In this document: one piece after another, positions 52,048 to 61,030 of the stretch | How positions within the stretch are numbered: the first letter of the stretch is position 1 | Layout: every line of letters begins with the position of its first letter | Source: Betaproteobacteria bacterium | GTDB lineage: Bacteria; Pseudomonadota; Gammaproteobacteria; Burkholderiales; Casimicrobiaceae | Length of the DNA stretch: 64,000 nucleotides | Reading direction: 5' to 3' | Assembly (NCBI GenBank): GCA_013298765.1 | Contig: JAAFJA010000001.1 | Span: forward strand, 434,001 to 498,000 | The notes under the pieces: model-generated | What the model was told of the DNA's origin: nothing | What the model saw: only the letters and a program-made list of their open reading frames with translations | The model's database searches: none | Translations under genes and position numbers: made by a program

Positions 52048-54261
52048 TTAAGCTCGACTCGCGCTTTGCACGCCCTTAATCTGGGTGACTTGGGCGAGCG
52101 CGCTTTTTAGCTGATCAATGCTTCGCACTTCGGCAGTGAACTTCATCTTCGCCATGTAATCTTTGGTGAGTGTGTTCACAGCCGTCACATTAATTTTTGC
52201 GCGCGCCAAGACATCTGAAATGTCCCGCAGAAGACCTTGGCGATCGCTCGCGATCACTTCGATTTGCACGCTGAACACATCGCTCGCAGCGGCATCGCCC
52301 CAATCGGCGGTAATGATTCGCCGCGGCTCGGTCGCCTCCATCCGAAGCACGTTGGCGCAATCAGCGCGGTGAATCGTGATGCCTTTAAGGCGTGTGACAA
52401 ATCCCACGATCGGATCGGGTGGGACCGGTTTGCAGCATTTCGCAAGCCCCGTTGCGAGCTTGTCGACGCCGACAATCAGAATGCCGCCGCTTGACGACTT
52501 CGCTCGCGAACGCGAGGTGTGAATCTCGCTTTTCTCTTGCTCCGCAGCATCGTCTACGACGCCAGCGGCCTTGCGAATTGCGATGTCTAGATCGCGATTG
52601 TTAACCTCCGCGCGGCCCACCGCGGTGAAAAAATCGTCCACCGTTTTATAACCCGCCTCGTGCGCGAGTTTGTCAAGTGACAACGCGGTTTGTCCATGAC
52701 GTTGCAAGTCCTTTTCAACGATCACACGGCCGTGAGCGAGCGTTTCTTGCAGCTCAAGCGCGTTGAAAAACTGCCGGACTTTACTTCGCGCGCGATGTGA
52801 GCGAACGTAGCCGTTTTCTGGATTAAGCCAATCGCGCGACGGCCCGCCCTCTTTCACGGCGATGATTTCGACCCGCTGCCCGTTTTTAAGCGGCGTGTTG
52901 AGCGGAACCATCGCGCCGTCGACCTTCGCACCGCGACAGCGATTGCCGAGCCCCGTGTGCACGGAGTACGCAAAGTCAATCGGCGTTGCATCTTTCGGCA
53001 AATCGATGATCTTGCCCTGCGGCGTGAGAACAAAAATCGTCTCTTCGAAGAGCGAGGACTTGAATCCCGCTAGCAATTCACCGGGCGAAGAAACCTCATC
53101 GCCCCAGGAAAGCAGCTGCCGAAGGCTCGCGATTTTTGCCGCGTAACCTGTGTCTTTCGCTGCGTTTCCGCCCTCTTTATAGTTCCAGTGCGCCGCAACG
53201 CCGAACTCGCTCGTTTGATGCATTTCTTGGGTGCGAATTTGCACCTCAAGCGCGCGGTCAAGTGGCCCCATCACCGCCGTGTGAAGCGAGCGATAGTTAT
53301 TCGATTTGGGCTTAGCGATGTAATCATCGAACTCGCCTGGAATGGGCTGAAAGAGCGAGTGAACGATACCGAGCGCCGCGTAGCAATCCTTGAGTTCAGG
53401 CACGATCACCCGGATCGCGCGAATATCGTAGAGTTCCTCAATGTTGCAGCGCTTGCGCTTGAGTTTGGTGTAAATTGAAAAGATGTGTTTTGGCCGACCG
53501 CTGATATCGAGCACCTCGATGCCCGCGCTTTCCACGGCATCGCGAATGCGCGCCTTTGCCGTGTCGATATACGCCTCGCGCTCGATTCGAGTTTCATCCA
53601 GGTAGCGTGAAATTTTGTGAAATTGCTCCGGCTCAAGAAGGCGAAGCGATAGGTCTTCAAGCTCCCACTTGATACGCCAGACGCCAAGCCGATTTGCCAA
53701 TGGCGCGAAGATGTCCCGCACATCGCGCGCCTCCGCTTGCGCGAGTTCTGAGCGCCGCGCATCGGTTGAGAGCGCCGCCGCGCGAAGCGACACCAATCGT
53801 TCAGCGAGCTTGATGAGCACGACGCGCACATCATCCACCATCGCCAAGAGCATTTTGCGCAAGGCTTCTGTCTGCTGTGCTGCATTTGCCGCATCCTTGG
53901 CGCTTTCTTTGTCGCGCTGTGGCGAGTCGCCGCGCGTGCGCGAGAGCTCCTGAATGCTTGCCATGCGCTGCACACCCGCCACGAGTTCGCAGACGGCAGC
54001 GCCAAACATTTCTTTGAGCTTAGTTTCAGTCGCAAGCTCGGCAGGCGCGGCAGACAGCCAAGCGGCAGCAACGCTGATCTCGTCAATCCGAAGATTTTCA
54101 ATCAGCTCTGCCGTAGCACGCCCCCGCGCGAGCACTTGCTCATCGCAACTTGCGGCAAGCCAGGTTGACGCAGCTGACACTACGGCGTTTGCCGCCATCG
54201 GCAAGGCCTGATGCGTCTCGGGCGCGGCCGCCGCACTCTCGCTTTTTTGCTTTTTGCTCAT
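52048..54261 (-). CDS. relA: RelA-type (p)ppGpp synthetase
   Basis: Stringent-response enzyme of 737 residues. The N-terminal HD hydrolase domain is degenerate: where hydrolases have HDxxED this protein has AAAWLSAAPAELATE, so it should only synthesise (p)ppGpp. The synthetase domain contains GRPKHIFSIYTKLKRKR, ELYDIRAIRVIVPELKDCYA and DYIAKPKSNNYRSLHTAVMG. A TGS domain (VLTPQGKIIDLPKDATPIDF) follows, then a zinc-finger/helical region with LAKCCKPVPPDPIVGFVTRL, and a C-terminal ACT domain (DRQGLLRDISDVLARAKINV). It overlaps pgeF by 4 bp as the last gene of rluD-pgeF-relA. Confidence 0.94.
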   Translation of the reverse strand: MSKKQKSESAAAAPETHQALPMAANAVVSAASTWLAASCDEQVLARGRATAELIENLRIDEISVAAAWLSAAPAELATETKLKEMFGAAVCELVAGVQRMASIQELSRTRGDSPQRDKESAKDAANAAQQTEALRKMLLAMVDDVRVVLIKLAERLVSLRAAALSTDARRSELAQAEARDVRDIFAPLANRLGVWRIKWELEDLSLRLLEPEQFHKISRYLDETRIEREAYIDTAKARIRDAVESAGIEVLDISGRPKHIFSIYTKLKRKRCNIEELYDIRAIRVIVPELKDCYAALGIVHSLFQPIPGEFDDYIAKPKSNNYRSLHTAVMGPLDRALEVQIRTQEMHQTSEFGVAAHWNYKEGGNAAKDTGYAAKIASLRQLLSWGDEVSSPGELLAGFKSSLFEETIFVLTPQGKIIDLPKDATPIDFAYSVHTGLGNRCRGAKVDGAMVPLNTPLKNGQRVEIIAVKEGGPSRDWLNPENGYVRSHRARSKVRQFFNALELQETLAHGRVIVEKDLQRHGQTALSLDKLAHEAGYKTVDDFFTAVGRAEVNNRDLDIAIRKAAGVVDDAAEQEKSEIHTSRSRAKSSSGGILIVGVDKLATGLAKCCKPVPPDPIVGFVTRLKGITIHRADCANVLRMEATEPRRIITADWGDAAASDVFSVQIEVIASDRQGLLRDISDVLARAKINVTAVNTLTKDYMAKMKFTAEVRSIDQLKSALAQVTQIKGVQSASRA

Positions 54262-55037
54262 GCTTTGATGCCGACAAATGCCGCCATTCGGCCAGTAAGG
54301 CGATCTCTTCGATGCGAGAAGTACCGTGCGGGTTCGCTAAACGTGCACGCGTGGGTGGCAGCGATCTTGGTGACTCCGATCGCCCGCAAACGCGTTGACG
54401 CAATGGAGCGAAGATCGCAAAGATACTTTCCTTCGATGGCAAGTGGCCGGAATGATGCGGCAATGAGGTCGCGTTCCGCTATCGGCGTGGCCTCTAAAAA
54501 AGCGGTTTTAACGTCGTCCCCCACTTCGAATCGGTCCTTACCGATACACGGTCCGAGCCACGCAACAATTTCCTCGGCAGCACAATCCATCGCCGAAACG
54601 GTGTTTTCCACAACCCCGGCTGCGAGGCCGCGCCATCCCGCGTGCGCGGCGGCGACTACACGCCCATTAACCGATGAGAAGAGTACCGGCAAGCAATCAG
54701 CGACTTTTACGCCACACACGAGTCCGGGCGTTCGCGAAACGATTGCGTCACCCTCAATCACCGTCCCACTCAGTGGTGCGTTTTCGGGCAGCGACTCCGC
54801 CAATTGCACCGCGTTGCCGTGCACCTGATAAACCCATCGGATCGCTAGGGGATCAATGCCAAGCGCGTTCGCAACTCTTGCTTCGTTCGCGGCGACTGAA
54901 CTACGATTGTCTGGCGTCGAGTAGCCTAGGTTCAAGCTGTCGAATGGCGCGGTCGAAATCCCACCCACGCGTGTACTCATCGCTGCCAACACGTTTGCGG
55001 GCGCGTCCCATTGAGGAGCGTCAAGTAACGGTGCCAC
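54258..55037 (-). CDS. pgeF: Purine nucleoside phosphorylase / polyphenol oxidase family protein (YfiH)
   Basis: DUF152/YfiH/PgeF family, described both as laccase-like and as purine nucleoside phosphorylase or peptidoglycan editing factor. The 259 residues show the three metal ligands by family pattern: His in VYQVHGNAVQLA, Cys in VKVADCLPVLF and His in VAAAHAGWRGLAAGVV. SLNLGYSTPDNRSSVAANEA lies near the start. It begins 2 bp after rluD and overlaps relA by 4 bp, the common betaproteobacterial arrangement. Confidence 0.92.
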   Translation of the reverse strand: MAPLLDAPQWDAPANVLAAMSTRVGGISTAPFDSLNLGYSTPDNRSSVAANEARVANALGIDPLAIRWVYQVHGNAVQLAESLPENAPLSGTVIEGDAIVSRTPGLVCGVKVADCLPVLFSSVNGRVVAAAHAGWRGLAAGVVENTVSAMDCAAEEIVAWLGPCIGKDRFEVGDDVKTAFLEATPIAERDLIAASFRPLAIEGKYLCDLRSIASTRLRAIGVTKIAATHACTFSEPARYFSHRRDRLTGRMAAFVGIKA

Positions 55038-55039
55038 GA

Positions 55040-56266
55040 TTAGCCGCGCACGTAAATCACTTCGACGCCGCTGTCATCGAAGTCGTCATCAAAATCGTCT
55101 TCAATATCAGGCTGGTTGTCTCTCTCGCGACGCAGCTCCGTCAACAAAAACTTCATATCGTTAGCTAAGGGCGCAACGAATCGTTTGATCTCGCCCGTGA
55201 GCGGGTGCGCGAGCGTCAAGCGCCAGGCGTGGAGCGCTTGCCGATCAAACAAGGTGTCGCCCCGCTTTCCATACGTAACATCGCCCACAATCGGATGGCG
55301 AACGCTCGCCATGTGTACGCGAATCTGATGCGTGCGCCCGGTCTCAAGCTTGCACTCCACCAAGCTGTAATGCTTGCCCTTCATGGCAGGTCCGCCAAAA
55401 TTTTCGCGGGGCTTGTAATGGGTGACAGCCGCCTTGCCGCCGAAGGAAACGATCGCCATTTTTGTGCGCTCTTTGGGATGCCGCCCCATCGAATTGGATA
55501 CGGTATTCGGCCGCTTTACCTCGCCATGCACGAGCGCCAGATACTCTCGCGATGCCGAGCGCGATTGAAGCTGCCGTACGAGTTTGGTTTGCGCCTCGGG
55601 GGTTTTTGCCACCATCATCACGCCGCTCGTATCCTTATCCAGCCGATGAACAATGCCAGCGCGCACCACGCCCGCCAGCGAAGGCGCGTGGTGCAAAAGC
55701 GCGTTGAGCAGAGTGCCATCGCGATTGCCAGCGCCCGGATGCACCACGAGCCCCGGCGGCTTGTTGATCACAAGCAAATGCTCATCTTCATAGATCACAT
55801 CGATTGGAATGTCTTCGGCGAGCGCGCTCGTATGCACCTCACCGCTGGGAAAGCGGGTGTGAAGCGTCTCCCCGCCCACCAACTTAGTTTTTGGTGGTAC
55901 GACTACACCATCGAGCGTGACGCGCCCCTCTTCAAGCCAGCCTTTCAGGCGCGAACGGGAGTGATCGGGGAAAAGTTGTGCAAGCGCAGCATCGATTCGC
56001 TGATCCGAGAGCGATTCGGGGATGAAAAGTGTTTGGAGCGTTTCGGTCGGCAAAGCGACAATGGGAGCGGGGTCCTGAGTCTTTTTGGCCTGCACGCGTT
56101 TACGCGGAGTTGCGGCAACGGCGGCTGGCTCAGGCGTCGGCGGAGGCTTCGTTGCCGTCTTCGCGCGAGTCGCTTTTTTCACGGCTGGAGGCGCTTTTGC
56201 CACGGCGGATAAGGGTTTGGCGGGCTTCGCAACCGAGCTCGCTGATACTTTAAGAGGTTTCTTCAT
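55040..56266 (-). CDS. rluD: 23S rRNA pseudouridine synthase RluD with long N-terminal extension
   Basis: Modifies uridines in helix 69 of 23S rRNA. The 408 residues include an S4 domain (QRIDAALAQLFPDHSRSRLK, residues 89-108), the catalytic D210 in G-I-V-H-R-L-D-K-D-T-S-G, the strand LLVINKPPGLVVHPGAGNRD and KLETGRTHQIRVHMASVRHP. The first ~80 residues are a Lys/Ala/Pro-rich low-complexity tail absent from E. coli RluD; it resembles nucleic-acid-binding tails. The C-terminus is acidic (DIEDDFDDDFDDSGVE). It is first in the rluD-pgeF-relA operon and divergent from bamD. Confidence 0.94.
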   Translation of the reverse strand: MKKPLKVSASSVAKPAKPLSAVAKAPPAVKKATRAKTATKPPPTPEPAAVAATPRKRVQAKKTQDPAPIVALPTETLQTLFIPESLSDQRIDAALAQLFPDHSRSRLKGWLEEGRVTLDGVVVPPKTKLVGGETLHTRFPSGEVHTSALAEDIPIDVIYEDEHLLVINKPPGLVVHPGAGNRDGTLLNALLHHAPSLAGVVRAGIVHRLDKDTSGVMMVAKTPEAQTKLVRQLQSRSASREYLALVHGEVKRPNTVSNSMGRHPKERTKMAIVSFGGKAAVTHYKPRENFGGPAMKGKHYSLVECKLETGRTHQIRVHMASVRHPIVGDVTYGKRGDTLFDRQALHAWRLTLAHPLTGEIKRFVAPLANDMKFLLTELRRERDNQPDIEDDFDDDFDDSGVEVIYVRG

Positions 56267-56356
56267 GGCATTGGGAGCGTGAGGGCTCGTTTTTCGACGC
56301 GAATTCTCGCGCCTATAATCCTCGGGTTAGCCACACCGTCCACGGTCGGGAACTTC

Positions 56357-57157
56357 ATGCGCGCTTGGTTGTTACTTCGAAACGCTTTCTTTTTGCTCGC
56401 TGCGAGCTCAGTTCTTGCTGGGTGCGGTTGGTTTGGCGACATGTTCACTCGCACCAACGATCCGGCGAAGATGACGGCAGACCAATTGTATCGGCAGGCC
56501 CGAGAGGCGCTCACTTCGGGCAATTACGCCGATGCGATTAAGCTCTACGAGAGCCTCGAATCGCGATTCCCCTACGGAATTCAAGCGCAGCAGGCCATTC
56601 TGGACAGCGCTTTCGCTCAGTACAAGCTGGGTGAGCGCGCGCAAAGTGTTGCCTCTGCGGATCGCTACCTGAAGCTCTATCCCCAAGGCGATGGCGCGGA
56701 CTACGCGCTCTACATCAAAGGCCTTGCGAATTTCATCGAAGATCTCGGCCTGCTCTCGTTCATCGCGACACAAGACCTGGCTGAGCGCGATCAAAAAGCG
56801 GCCAGAGAGTCATACGCAACGTTTAAGCAGCTCGCGGAAAAATACCCAAGCTCGCGCTACCACACGGATGCGCTGCAACGCATGCGCTACTTGGTGAACG
56901 CGCTGTCGATGAACGAAGTGCACATCGCTCGCTATTACTTCAATCGCGGCGCCTATCAGGCCGCCATTGCGCGCGCGCAAAGCTCCATCACCAATTTCCC
57001 GAATACACCTGCCAACGAAGAGGCGTTACGCATCATCGTGCGCTCACAGCGCGCACTCGGAAACACGCAGCTCGCAACCGATGCCGAGCGAGTATTCCGC
57101 GCAACCTATCAAGCGCCGCTGGAGCCTTCGAAAGCGCCGTGGTGGAAGATTTGGTAG
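56357..57157 (+). CDS. bamD: Outer-membrane assembly lipoprotein BamD
   Basis: Essential lipoprotein of the BAM complex that inserts beta-barrel proteins into the outer membrane. The ATG at 56357 gives 266 residues with signal and lipobox FLLAASSVLAGC (Cys 23); the longer frame from 56279 would bury the signal and is rejected. TPR-like repeats follow: ADQLYRQAREALTSGNYADA, YPQGDGADYALYIKGLANF, YATFKQLAEKYPSSRYHTDA, YYFNRGAYQAAIARAQSSIT. It is divergent from rluD, as in many beta- and gammaproteobacteria. Confidence 0.95.
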   Translation: MRAWLLLRNAFFLLAASSVLAGCGWFGDMFTRTNDPAKMTADQLYRQAREALTSGNYADAIKLYESLESRFPYGIQAQQAILDSAFAQYKLGERAQSVASADRYLKLYPQGDGADYALYIKGLANFIEDLGLLSFIATQDLAERDQKAARESYATFKQLAEKYPSSRYHTDALQRMRYLVNALSMNEVHIARYYFNRGAYQAAIARAQSSITNFPNTPANEEALRIIVRSQRALGNTQLATDAERVFRATYQAPLEPSKAPWWKIW

Positions 57158-57353
57158 GAATACAGCAGTCGTCTTTCGCGCCCCATTGCATTGGGACTAT
57201 GCGAGCATTTTGCCCCAGACTGGGACTCCATATTATTCGCTGCGAGCCCTCATAAAACCTGGCTTAAAACGAATTAGTTGGTAAATCTCGATTCTCGGCC
57301 CTCTGTCTCTACACATATCTACCCCCTCGACAACCCCACCGCCGATTGCCCCT

Positions 57354-58694
57354 GTGAACAGCGAAAAATGGATTGAAATTCAGGGTGGTCGCAAGCTCTC
57401 GGGCGGTCGCATCACGATTGCTGGTAGTTCGAATCAGGTCACCAAGTGCGTCATCGCGGCGATGCTGACCGATGAACCGGTGCTCATAAAAGGCGCGCCG
57501 GATGTTGATGAGCGCAAAATCGTCGAAAAGCTTTTCGAGTCTGTCGGTGGCGTTGTCCAAACGCTCGACGAACACACGCTGCGCCTGCTCCCCAAAACAA
57601 TTGACCGATTCGAAGTGCCAACCGAAATCTGTCGGCGAAATCGCATTTCGATTCTCGCAGCCGGTCCGCTTCTGCATCGTTTTGGAAGAGCGCGGCTCTA
57701 CGCTGCGCTTGGCGGCGACAAAATCGGCAAGCGCCCCGTGGACTTTCACATCAAAGGCCTCGTTGAGATGGGCGCCGAGGTGGAGCTGGTTGACGGCTGC
57801 TATGAAATGTCAGTCGGCGAGCAAGGCCTACACGGCGCACACCTGACGTTGCCCTTCCCGAGCGTGATGACGACAGAAAACCTCATCATTGCCGCCACGC
57901 GCGCCCGCGGGCGTACGATCATCGAAAACGCGGCGATTGAGCCCGAGGTGATCGAGCTCGTGAAAATGCTGCAAAAGATGGGCGCTGACATCATGGTGAG
58001 CGCTAATCGAACTTACATCATCAACGGCGTTGAGAAACTCAAAGGATGCGAACTGCGTTGCATGATTGATCGCAACCAAGCCGTATCTTTCGCGGCGGCA
58101 GCGCTCGCCACCGGCGGCGATGTTTTGCTTGAGAACGTGCCGCACGATCCGGTGTATTCCTTTTTGAATTACATCCAGCGCATGGGCGCTGAGTTTCGCG
58201 TGAACTCCGAGGGGGTATTCGTGAAGGCCCCCGAAGGCAAGCGGCTACGCGCGAGTCATATGGAGGTGGAGGTTCACCCCGGCTTCATGACCGATTGGCA
58301 ACAGCCATTCATGGTGCTCTTCACGCAAGCCGATGGCACCAGTGTGCTCCACGAAACGATTTTTGAAGATCGCTTGGGCTACACCAAATTCTTAAATCAG
58401 ATGGGCGCGAACATCACGCTCTTCACCTCGTGCTTAGGCGAAGCGCCCTGTCGATTCAAAAACAAGAATCACGCGCACTCGGCCATTATTCAAGGCCCGA
58501 CGCCACTGAAGGGCGGCCGCTTCGTGTTGCCCACCGACATCCGCGCTGGCATGTGCTTGGTGATCGCGGGGCTCACCGCGAGCGGCGTCACGCAGCTTTC
58601 AAACATTCAAGAGCTTGAGCGCAAGTACGACAACATCGTACCTAAATTGCAAGCGATGGGCGCGGATATTTCTTTGATCGATCCGCGCACTTAA
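57354..58694 (+). CDS. MurA-family enolpyruvyl transferase paralogue with altered active site
   Basis: A 446-residue protein with the six-fold EPT fold of UDP-GlcNAc 1-carboxyvinyltransferase. Conserved parts: [19 protein letters not shown] with R127 (MurA R120), [16 protein letters not shown] with the MurA D305 equivalent, and [18 protein letters not shown] with the R397 equivalent. Two key positions differ. The GAKN lysine of MurA (K22) is Ser in A-G-S-S26-N, and the catalytic Cys115 of GGCAIG is Asp in G-G-D122-K-I-G. Asp at 115 occurs in fosfomycin-resistant MurA enzymes, but loss of K22 argues against normal MurA catalysis. Start is a GTG at 57354. It stands alone downstream of bamD. Confidence 0.8.
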   Translation: MNSEKWIEIQGGRKLSGGRITIAGSSNQVTKCVIAAMLTDEPVLIKGAPDVDERKIVEKLFESVGGVVQTLDEHTLRLLPKTIDRFEVPTEICRRNRISILAAGPLLHRFGRARLYAALGGDKIGKRPVDFHIKGLVEMGAEVELVDGCYEMSVGEQGLHGAHLTLPFPSVMTTENLIIAATRARGRTIIENAAIEPEVIELVKMLQKMGADIMVSANRTYIINGVEKLKGCELRCMIDRNQAVSFAAAALATGGDVLLENVPHDPVYSFLNYIQRMGAEFRVNSEGVFVKAPEGKRLRASHMEVEVHPGFMTDWQQPFMVLFTQADGTSVLHETIFEDRLGYTKFLNQMGANITLFTSCLGEAPCRFKNKNHAHSAIIQGPTPLKGGRFVLPTDIRAGMCLVIAGLTASGVTQLSNIQELERKYDNIVPKLQAMGADISLIDPRT

Positions 58695-58870
58695 CCTCGC
58701 CTTGGCGCGTATTTCGAACGTCGAGAGGCTCCGTTTTCGCGCGTACCCCTGCCGCTCGCTCGATCACGTCAAGAAATTGACATCGTTGTTTCACACAGCG
58801 GTCACATCGCAACCACAACATTGAGCCTCAATTTTTAAGCGAGGCGCGAGCATTTGCTCGCGGCGATGGT

Positions 58871-59569
58871 ATGACTTCTTCGACGTTAATGAGTCGGGCG
58901 CTTCGCGCGCTCGCGACCGTGGCTCTTCTAGGCGCGAGTTCGTACACTGCGAGCGCCTTTGCGCAACTCACGGTGTATGTGGTGCGCCACGGGCAAACCG
59001 ATTGGAATCGCGACGGGCGGATTCAGGGAGGCACCGACAACCCGCTCAACGCAACGGGCCGCGAGCAAGCGGCAACGCTCGCGCGGACCCTGGCGGACGT
59101 GAAACTCGACGCCGTCTACAGCAGCACACATCAGCGCGCTCGCCAAACGGCGGCTGTCTTCGAGGGGCGTGCGCCGATTGTTGGGTTTGATGAGCTTCGC
59201 GAGCGATTCTTCGGCAAATTCGAGGGCGCAAACGACAAAGACACGGCAATCGTTGGCGATTGGAACAAGCGACGTTTCAGTTGGACCGATGAGATGGAAG
59301 GCGGCGAAAGCTTAGAAAGCCAATCTCGCCGGGCCGAGGCTGCCGTAAAAATGATCCGTGAACGCCACCGCGATGGCGGCACCGTGGCAATTGTTGGGCA
59401 CGGTGGCATCAATCCCCTCGTTGTTTCGCACCTCATGGGGATCGCACCGCTCGAGGGGGCGAGCGCGATCAACCAGGGCAATGATGAGATCTACCGGATA
59501 GAAATATCCAAAGCTGGCGTCGCATCGATTTGGAAGCTCATCCCGCGCACGAAGCTTAACGAACTCTAA
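58871..59569 (+). CDS. Exported histidine phosphatase family protein
   Basis: Phosphoglycerate-mutase-like phosphatase of 232 residues. The catalytic motif is V-V-R-H40-G-Q-T-D-W-N, followed by GGTDNPLNATGREQAATLAR, VYSSTHQRARQTAAVFEG and the second catalytic His region VAIVGHGGINPLVVSHLMGI. Unlike cytoplasmic relatives (GpmB/CobC), it has a hydrophobic N-terminal signal (LRALATVALLGASSYTASAFAQ), so it probably works in the periplasm. Substrate unknown. It lies 24 bp before an exported phytase-like esterase gene, suggesting a shared role in phosphate-ester use. Confidence 0.88.
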   Translation: MTSSTLMSRALRALATVALLGASSYTASAFAQLTVYVVRHGQTDWNRDGRIQGGTDNPLNATGREQAATLARTLADVKLDAVYSSTHQRARQTAAVFEGRAPIVGFDELRERFFGKFEGANDKDTAIVGDWNKRRFSWTDEMEGGESLESQSRRAEAAVKMIRERHRDGGTVAIVGHGGINPLVVSHLMGIAPLEGASAINQGNDEIYRIEISKAGVASIWKLIPRTKLNEL

Positions 59570-59592
59570 CCCTCCTCACGTAAGCGATCCCT

Positions 59593-60948
59593 ATGAATAT
59601 CCGCTCCGTATTCTTCGCGCTCGTCGCATTTGGCACGTGCGCGCCCCCCTTGACTACATTCGCGCAAACTGAGTTTCCTGCAGTGCTAGCTGGTCACGCA
59701 CTAATTCCGGCACAAACTCTCATTGCGGCACCGAAAGACGCACCCGCGGACTTGCAGGTCAGCGGCAAGTTCACCACCGGACAGCGTGTTGACCGCGTAG
59801 GAAGCGTCGAGGGCAAATCGGCTGGCAGACCGACAGGTGTCTTCGTACCTTTCCGCGGCCAACCCGTTCAAGGCCACTCAGGAATCAAACGCATGAAGGA
59901 TGGTAGCTATTGGGTTCTGACCGACAATGGATTCGGCTCGAAGGCGAATTCACCTGATTCGCAGCTCTACCTCAATCGCTACAGCATCGACTGGAAATCT
60001 GGAACGCTGAAGCGTCTCCAAACAATTTTTCTTCACGATTCAGACAAAAAAGTCCCGTTTCGCATCGTTCATGAGGGTACGACGAAGCGCTACCTGACTG
60101 GCGCGGACTTCGACACCGAAAGCTTTCAGATCGCAGGCGGCTCACTTTGGATCGGCGATGAACTCGGGCCCTGGCTCATCAAGGCCGATCTAAACGGGAA
60201 GGTTCTCGCTGTATTCGAAACAATCGTCGACGGCAAACCCGCTCGGTCCCCAGACCATCCTTCGATCAGCCCGCCTCCAGCGCCGAACGCTAGCGTCGAC
60301 TTCAACGTGCGCCGCTCAAAGGGTTTTGAGGGCATGGCAGTCTCACCGGACGGATCCAAGCTCTACGCAATGCTCGAAGGGCCACTTTGGGATATTGGCA
60401 GTAAAGACTGGGAAAAAATTGACGGTCGTGAGTATTTGCGAGTGCTCGAATTTGACGTACTAAGCGAGAAATGGACGGGTAGACATTGGAAGTATGTCCT
60501 TGAAGCCAACGGCCTGTCGATAGGTGACTTCAACATGATCAATGGAACCACAGCACTAGTTGTCGAACGGGACAACGGTGAGGGCACACCAGACAAAGCC
60601 TGCCCCGCCAGCGAGCGGCGTGCAGACTGCTTTCACGACTTGCCACGTGTAAAGCGAGTCTACAAAGTCGAGATGACGGAAGCGAATGTGGGGGCGGCGG
60701 TGCGCAAGATTGGATACATCGATCTGCTAAACATCGCAGATCCGAGTAACCTCGCACGCAAAGCCAAAATCGAAGGAACGCTCAGTTTCCCGTTCTTCAC
60801 CATCGAGAATGTTGACGTCGTGGATGCTGATCACATCATCGTTGGTAACGATAACAATTTACCATTTTCGTCGAGCCGAGATCCTAACCGCGCGGACGAC
60901 AATGAGTTTGTGCTGCTACGGGTGCCAGAGTTGCTGCGCGCGAAGTAA
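59593..60948 (+). CDS. Exported esterase-like protein of the phytase-like family
   Basis: A 451-residue protein matching the 'esterase-like activity of phytase' family (beta-propeller). It has a signal peptide (FFALVAFGTCAPPLTTFAQ). Visible segments are GHSGIKRMKDGSYWVLTDNG, the ESFQIAGGSLWIGDELGPWL core (residues ~177-196), KGFEGMAVSPDGSKLYAMLE and a late FPFFTIENVDVVDADHIIVG. The DNGFG and EGMAVSPDG motifs are typical. It probably hydrolyses phosphate or carboxylic esters outside the cytoplasm. It follows the histidine phosphatase by 24 bp. Confidence 0.85.
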   Translation: MNIRSVFFALVAFGTCAPPLTTFAQTEFPAVLAGHALIPAQTLIAAPKDAPADLQVSGKFTTGQRVDRVGSVEGKSAGRPTGVFVPFRGQPVQGHSGIKRMKDGSYWVLTDNGFGSKANSPDSQLYLNRYSIDWKSGTLKRLQTIFLHDSDKKVPFRIVHEGTTKRYLTGADFDTESFQIAGGSLWIGDELGPWLIKADLNGKVLAVFETIVDGKPARSPDHPSISPPPAPNASVDFNVRRSKGFEGMAVSPDGSKLYAMLEGPLWDIGSKDWEKIDGREYLRVLEFDVLSEKWTGRHWKYVLEANGLSIGDFNMINGTTALVVERDNGEGTPDKACPASERRADCFHDLPRVKRVYKVEMTEANVGAAVRKIGYIDLLNIADPSNLARKAKIEGTLSFPFFTIENVDVVDADHIIVGNDNNLPFSSSRDPNRADDNEFVLLRVPELLRAK

Positions 60949-61030
60949 GCGCACTCTTGAGGCTGCGCCCCCCCGGGAATGCGCAGCCGCGAAACCCTTC
61001 GCTGCGTGCGGCGAGAATGAGATTACTCGG

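Noticed and set aside
55205-56212. 335-residue open frame on the plus strand opposite rluD
   Set aside because: Antisense shadow of rluD; its open length follows from the biased third positions of the real gene.
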